A stretch of DNA of 64,000 nucleotides, taken from the NCBI GenBank assembly GCA_937901445.1, contig CALDHY010000007.1, positions 1 to 64,000 of the forward strand, read 5' to 3'. Below the pieces are notes generated by a model, which was not told where the DNA came from, searched no databases, and worked only from the letters and a program-made list of their open reading frames with translations. The DNA comes from an uncultured Selenomonadales bacterium. GTDB taxonomy: Bacteria; Bacillota; Negativicutes; Selenomonadales; Selenomonadaceae. Positions 61,001 to 64,000 of the stretch are shown piece by piece; the stretch's first letter is position 1, and every line of letters begins with the position of its first letter. A program made the translations under genes and the position numbers.

Positions 61001-61948
61001 ATGAGTTTTAAAAAATTGTGTGGCACTTTAATGGCGTTGGTGTTTGTCGTAACGATAACTTCAGCGGCTTTTGCACAAAAAGCAGAATTGCCTGAAGGAG
61101 TTGTACCGCTGACGTGGCAACCTTCACCGCAACATTTAGCCATACAAACTGATGAAGCCCGAAAACTTTATACCAGAATCAAAAAAAATGATTATCCAAG
61201 TATGAAGGAACTCAAAAAAAGCCCTGTGCTTGCACAGCTTGACGCCCTTTCAAGTTATTATTTCACATTGTACGGCAACACGGCTGATATTAACACGCCG
61301 GAACGTCAAGAATTGCGCGAAAAAGTTTTGCAGGAATTTTTAAGCATAGGGTCTGCGCGAAAAATTTATGACGAAACGGCGAAAAGATCCAAATATGTTT
61401 ATGACGGTCCACTCAACAAAAATTATCAAATGACTTTAGTTTTGGGATTGCCTGCCTCCGGAAAATCTACAATGTACACAGATCCCAACAGTGAAAAAAC
61501 GGGGGCTTTTATCCTTGATTGTGACGTTATAAAAGCTTTGTTGCCGGAGTATCAAGAAAGTTACGGTGCCGCAGGTGACGCGGTACATTGGGAAAGCTTC
61601 AACATTATGGATAAGGCTATGGAAAGTTTCTTAACCGGCGAAATGAAGGGCACAAATGTTATACTGCCCATTGTGGCTCCGGATTTTGACGAATTGACAA
61701 GCAAATATATAAAACCTTTTGAGGCGGCAGGTTATGACGTTAGAGCGGTTTTTATAGATGTTCCCGAAAATGTCAGCTTTGCCAGAAATGTTGCAAGGCA
61801 ACTTGACTCCGGCAGGGTTTTTAGAAGTGCGGTTGCTCTCTCATTTGGCAAAAAGCCCAAAAAAGTTTACAATAAACTTAAAAATAAAATAAATTCCAAA
61901 GGCAACCCGTATGGCATATTAAACACAAAAAATTTTGAGGGGAGATAA
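61001..61948 (+). CDS. Exported zeta-toxin-like P-loop kinase
   Basis: 315 residues. A signal peptide (KKLCGTLMALVFVVTITSAAFA, cleaved after AFA) precedes a helical region (about 45-140) and a zeta-toxin-type kinase domain: Walker A LGLPASGKST (residues 148-157), acidic ILDCDVIKALLPEY, and AVFIDVPENVSFARNVARQL with the conserved arginine segment. Zeta toxins phosphorylate UDP-GlcNAc in the cytoplasm; an exported member is unusual because ATP is lacking outside. No epsilon antitoxin gene adjoins. It could be an effector delivered elsewhere, or a repurposed kinase. ATG 61001 follows GAGGTG; the frame upstream overlaps copy 2. Confidence 0.8.
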   Translation: MSFKKLCGTLMALVFVVTITSAAFAQKAELPEGVVPLTWQPSPQHLAIQTDEARKLYTRIKKNDYPSMKELKKSPVLAQLDALSSYYFTLYGNTADINTPERQELREKVLQEFLSIGSARKIYDETAKRSKYVYDGPLNKNYQMTLVLGLPASGKSTMYTDPNSEKTGAFILDCDVIKALLPEYQESYGAAGDAVHWESFNIMDKAMESFLTGEMKGTNVILPIVAPDFDELTSKYIKPFEAAGYDVRAVFIDVPENVSFARNVARQLDSGRVFRSAVALSFGKKPKKVYNKLKNKINSKGNPYGILNTKNFEGR

Positions 61949-61953
61949 TTTTA

Positions 61954-62742
61954 ATGGAATTGAAAACTGTACTTACAATCGGCGGCTCGGATTCATCGGG
62001 TGGCGCGGGTATTCAAGGCGATATTAAAACTTTGCTTGCAAACGGCGTTTACGCAATGTCGGCAATAACAACTTTGACAGCGCAAAATACGACCGGTTTT
62101 CGTGCATATATGGACGTGACGGCGGATTTTTTGGGGAATCAAATTGATATGGTTTTTGAAGATATTCCGCCGGTTGCGGTAAAAATTGGAACAATACCGA
62201 CGCGCGATTTAATTATTACGGTTGCCGAAAGATTGAAAAGTTACGGCGCAAAAATTGTTGTTGCGGATCCTGTAACCATTGCAAATGACGGCACAAAATT
62301 AATTGAAGCTGACGCGGTCGGACTTTACGCCGAGCAAATTTTTCCGCTGTCCAATTTGATAACTTTAGGCTTGAAAGAATTGGAAATTTTCAGCGGCGAT
62401 AAAGTTTCAAATCGTCAAGAAGTTTCAGATGCCGCAAAGAAAATTTCTGAAAAATATTCGTGCGCAGTTTTGGCAAAGGGCAGCGGCGACGAAAATGACG
62501 CAAGCGAATTTTTAGCTAACGGGCAAGACGCGCGCTGGTTCAGAGGTAAAAAAGTTGATACAAAAAATACACACGGCGCAGGCACTGCATTAAGTTCAGC
62601 TATCGCCGCCAATCTTGCCAAAGGTTTAAATTTAATTCAGTCAATCGACGAGGCAAAAAAATATTTAACCGGCGCGTTGAGTTCCGGTTTAACACTCGGC
62701 AAGGGCGTTGGTCCGATTGATCACGGTTGGAATTTGAAATAA
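61954..62742 (+). CDS. ThiD/PdxK-like kinase, divergent
   Basis: 262 residues, ribokinase-fold kinase of the hydroxymethylpyrimidine (phosphate) kinase type: TIGGSDSSGGAGIQGDIKTLLANGVYAMSAITTLTAQNTTG, FEDIPPVAVKIGTI, VVADPV, and a C-terminal anion hole NTHGAGTALSSAIAANLAKG. Two family positions differ: the usual GTGC has Thr instead of Cys, and the normal TPN-EA segment reads TLGLKELEIFSG. Probably a pyrimidine or pyridoxine phosphokinase, or a paralogue with altered substrate. Last gene of the run that starts at 58100; its metabolic role fits poorly with the neighbours. Confidence 0.82.
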   Translation: MELKTVLTIGGSDSSGGAGIQGDIKTLLANGVYAMSAITTLTAQNTTGFRAYMDVTADFLGNQIDMVFEDIPPVAVKIGTIPTRDLIITVAERLKSYGAKIVVADPVTIANDGTKLIEADAVGLYAEQIFPLSNLITLGLKELEIFSGDKVSNRQEVSDAAKKISEKYSCAVLAKGSGDENDASEFLANGQDARWFRGKKVDTKNTHGAGTALSSAIAANLAKGLNLIQSIDEAKKYLTGALSSGLTLGKGVGPIDHGWNLK

Positions 62743-62752
62743 AATTTTTTTG

Positions 62753-62782
62753 TTGACATTTTCAAAAACTTTGTAGTATAAT
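62753..62782 (+). promoter_or_regulatory. Promoter of tRNA-Glu
   Basis: TTGACA (62753-62758), 18 bp, TATAAT (62777-62782), 13 bp before the tRNA. Confidence 0.75.
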
Positions 62783-62795
62783 TCGCAAGGTTAAT

Positions 62796-62870
62796 GGCGC
62801 TATCGTCAAGTGGTTAAGACACCGCCCTTTCACGGCGGGTTCGTGGGTTCAAATCCCGCTAGCGTCACCA
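62796..62870 (+). tRNA. tRNA-Glu (anticodon TTC)
   Basis: 75 bases. Acceptor GGCGCTA pairs with TAGCGTC, discriminator A, CCA encoded. Anticodon arm CCGCC-CTTTCAC-GGCGG gives anticodon TTC. T arm GGGTTCAAATCCC with GTTCAAAT loop. D arm TCGTCAAGTGGTTAAGA. Confidence 0.96.
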
Positions 62871-62884
62871 TTTTTTTTTGCGCA

Positions 62885-62978
62885 TTTTCACGGCGGGTAG
62901 CAAATGCTCCTATTCGTCACATTTGCAGGGTTCAAATCCCGCTAGAGCAAACGCTCCTATTCGTCGCTTTTGCAACCA
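62885..62978 (+). repeat. tRNA-Glu-derived remnant interrupted by two 29-bp repeats
   Basis: Right after the tRNA lie TTTTCACGGCGGGT (62885-62898) and GGGTTCAAATCCCGCTAG (62928-62945), both exact pieces of the tRNA 3' half. Between and after them sit two near-identical 29-bp segments (62899-62927 and 62946-62974), sharing AGCAAA, GCTCCTATTCGTC and TTTGCA; the first has inverted ends GCAAATG/CATTTGC. The tract ends ACCA, as does the tRNA. Confidence 0.75.
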
Positions 62979-63107
62979 TTTTTTACAGTAAAACTTTTGA
63001 AAGGTTAAAAATTATTTTTGAAAAATTACAATTTGACATAGGATTTTTCAAATTTTTGCAGAATAAATTTTTTGAGAAGAAATTTAAGAACGGTTTTGTT
63101 TAGTAAG

Positions 63108-63132
63108 TCCCCTCCGGGGGATTATTTTTTTT
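63108..63132 (+). terminator. Hairpin with T run upstream of the DeoR gene
   Basis: TCCCC pairs with GGGGA around TCC, followed by ATTATTTTTTTT. It ends 12 bases before the deoR start and could stop tRNA read-through or act as a leader. Confidence 0.7.
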
Positions 63133-63143
63133 GGAGTGATTAG

Positions 63144-63914
63144 ATGTTTTTAGAAGAAAGACAAGCAAAGATTTTGGAACTTTTGGCGGCAAATGGTAAG
63201 GTATTGGTTAAGGAATTGGCTGAAATGTTTAGCGTTACTGAAGATTCAATCAGAAAAGATTTAACCGCACTTGAACTTGAAGGACAACTTAAACGAACTT
63301 ACGGCGGCGCAGTTCCAATAAAAGAAAAATTACAAATTACTGAAGCACAAAAACGCAGAATCAGTGACGTTGAAGCCAAAAGAAAAATTGCCGCCGCTGC
63401 CGTAAAAATTATTACACAAAATGAATTGGTTTTTCTGGACGCCTCAACAATCAGCATTGCCATTGCCGAAATTTTGGAAAAAAAAGAAACGCCCTACAAA
63501 ATTATTACAAATATGGTCGATGTACTGGTAATGTTGGCGCGCAATCCTCGAATAAATATAATTTTTGCGGGCGGGCAAATTAATAAGAGCAGGGACGGTT
63601 TTATTGACGGGCTTAACCTTGAATTTATGTCAAAGTTTCGCCCTGATATTTCTTTTGTAGGAGTCGTAGGCGTTGACGTGAAAAAAAATTCGCTGTCGAC
63701 AAATGACGTAAACAGCGGCTTGCACAAGGCGAAAATTTTAAGTATCAGCAAAAATTCTTACATAATCGCCGAATCAAGAAAATTTGGCGTGGAGGCGAAT
63801 TATACTTTTGCCACGCTTGAAAATGTACGCGGAATAATAACCGAAAATAAACCGGCGGCAGGAATTTTAAAAGCGGCGCAAGATTTAAACTTAGAAATAA
63901 TTTTGCCGGATTAA
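63144..63914 (+). CDS. DeoR-family transcriptional regulator
   Basis: 256 residues. N-terminal DeoR winged helix (ERQAKILELLAANGKVLVKELAEMFSVTEDSIRKDLTALE, then LKRTYGGAV), C-terminal DeoR sensor domain with isomerase-like fold (VFLDASTISIAIAEIL, NIIFAGGQINKSRDGFIDG, FVGVVGVD, KAKILSISKNSYIIAESRKFG). Such regulators answer to phosphorylated sugars. It stands before a new gene beginning at 63984, probably its target. Ribosome site GGAGTG. Confidence 0.92.
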   Translation: MFLEERQAKILELLAANGKVLVKELAEMFSVTEDSIRKDLTALELEGQLKRTYGGAVPIKEKLQITEAQKRRISDVEAKRKIAAAAVKIITQNELVFLDASTISIAIAEILEKKETPYKIITNMVDVLVMLARNPRINIIFAGGQINKSRDGFIDGLNLEFMSKFRPDISFVGVVGVDVKKNSLSTNDVNSGLHKAKILSISKNSYIIAESRKFGVEANYTFATLENVRGIITENKPAAGILKAAQDLNLEIILPD

Positions 63915-63919
63915 AAAAG

Positions 63920-63948
63920 TTGACGCAAGATTTTACATAGGATAAAAT
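63920..63948 (+). promoter_or_regulatory. Promoter of the gene starting at 63984
   Basis: TTGACG (63920-63925), 17 bp, TAAAAT (63943-63948). Confidence 0.65.
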
Positions 63949-63983
63949 TATTTGTAATTTTTTTATATTTGGAGGCGGAATTT

Positions 63984-64000
63984 TTGATAAAAGTATTGGT
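63984..64000 (+). CDS. Start of an unidentified gene (cut by window)
   Basis: TTG behind GGAGGCGG, followed by codons IKVLV/G. Only about five codons are visible; its product cannot be named. Its place after a DeoR regulator makes a sugar enzyme or transporter possible. Confidence 0.4.

Overview
ORGANISM. The window looks like a Negativicutes genome (Selenomonadales-like, an anaerobic Firmicute with an outer membrane). Evidence: a Firmicutes-style flagellar set (flbD, fliL, fliM, CheC-type fliY), Gram-positive-like AGGAGG ribosome sites, a lipid A acyltransferase (LpxL/HtrB family), cobalamin-dependent methylmalonyl-CoA mutase of the succinate-propionate pathway, and a respiratory NiFe hydrogenase. 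Base composition is about 40% GC. This assignment is inference; no 16S gene is present. LAYOUT. 1-2618: flagellar switch/stator genes (minus). 3091-4392: a eukaryotic-type hexokinase. 4493-7010: three exported proteins of unknown role, the first broken by a G7 tract. 7185-9528: pncB and aroE. 9665-14822: MacB-like permease and LolD-like ATPase (convergent), a glycosyltransferase, tatA, metN and metI. 14820-15480: decayed genes. 15483-20224: chemoreceptor, an Lcl-domain protein, a PLP decarboxylase. 20518-24687: hydrogenase hyaC-hyaB-[four-helix-bundle gene]-hyaA. 25330-30752: cbiL, YopX-like gene, metY, an epimerase, and a WcbI-like gene split by a G10 tract. 30947-33919: c-di-GMP EAL sensor. 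34096-34401: type I toxin-antitoxin-like locus. 34491-40056: wecA/tagO, wecB, amtB-glnK, phosphatase/L,D-transpeptidase fusion. 40269-44968: BRO-HNH gene, purine permease, second type I TA-like locus, GmrSD-like DUF262 gene. 45091-49551: mutA-mutB. 49746-54264: response regulator and a double-sensor hybrid kinase. 54472-57928: small unknown protein, lpxL, zinc ribbon, eno. 58100-62742: tight operon of C-type-lectin protein, two ADP-ribosylglycohydrolases, an exported zeta-like kinase and a ThiD-like kinase. 62796-64000: tRNA-Glu, a tRNA-derived remnant, a DeoR regulator. HOW GENES WORK TOGETHER. Flagella, chemoreceptor, EAL protein and hybrid kinase form a motility/signalling theme, and two genes carry sigma-28-like promoters. 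mutAB, cbiL and hydrogenase fit propionate fermentation with H2 turnover. wecA, wecB, the WcbI-like gene, the GT2 and lpxL belong to envelope glycan/LPS formation. STRONGEST SIGNALS. (1) Two loci with a 26-27 residue hydrophobic peptide, an SD-masking leader and a convergent antisense promoter; the one at 42839-43180 has the direct repeat and shared bidirectional terminator of the Fst/par plan. (2) Tandem heptamer arrays (TAAGGNN) in inverted pairs, usually starting at a stop codon; one pair encloses a four-helix-bundle gene inside the hydrogenase operon. (3) Two frame-breaking poly-G tracts. (4) The word TCGCGCAG recurs roughly once per 1.5 kb. All counts and alignments were made by eye.
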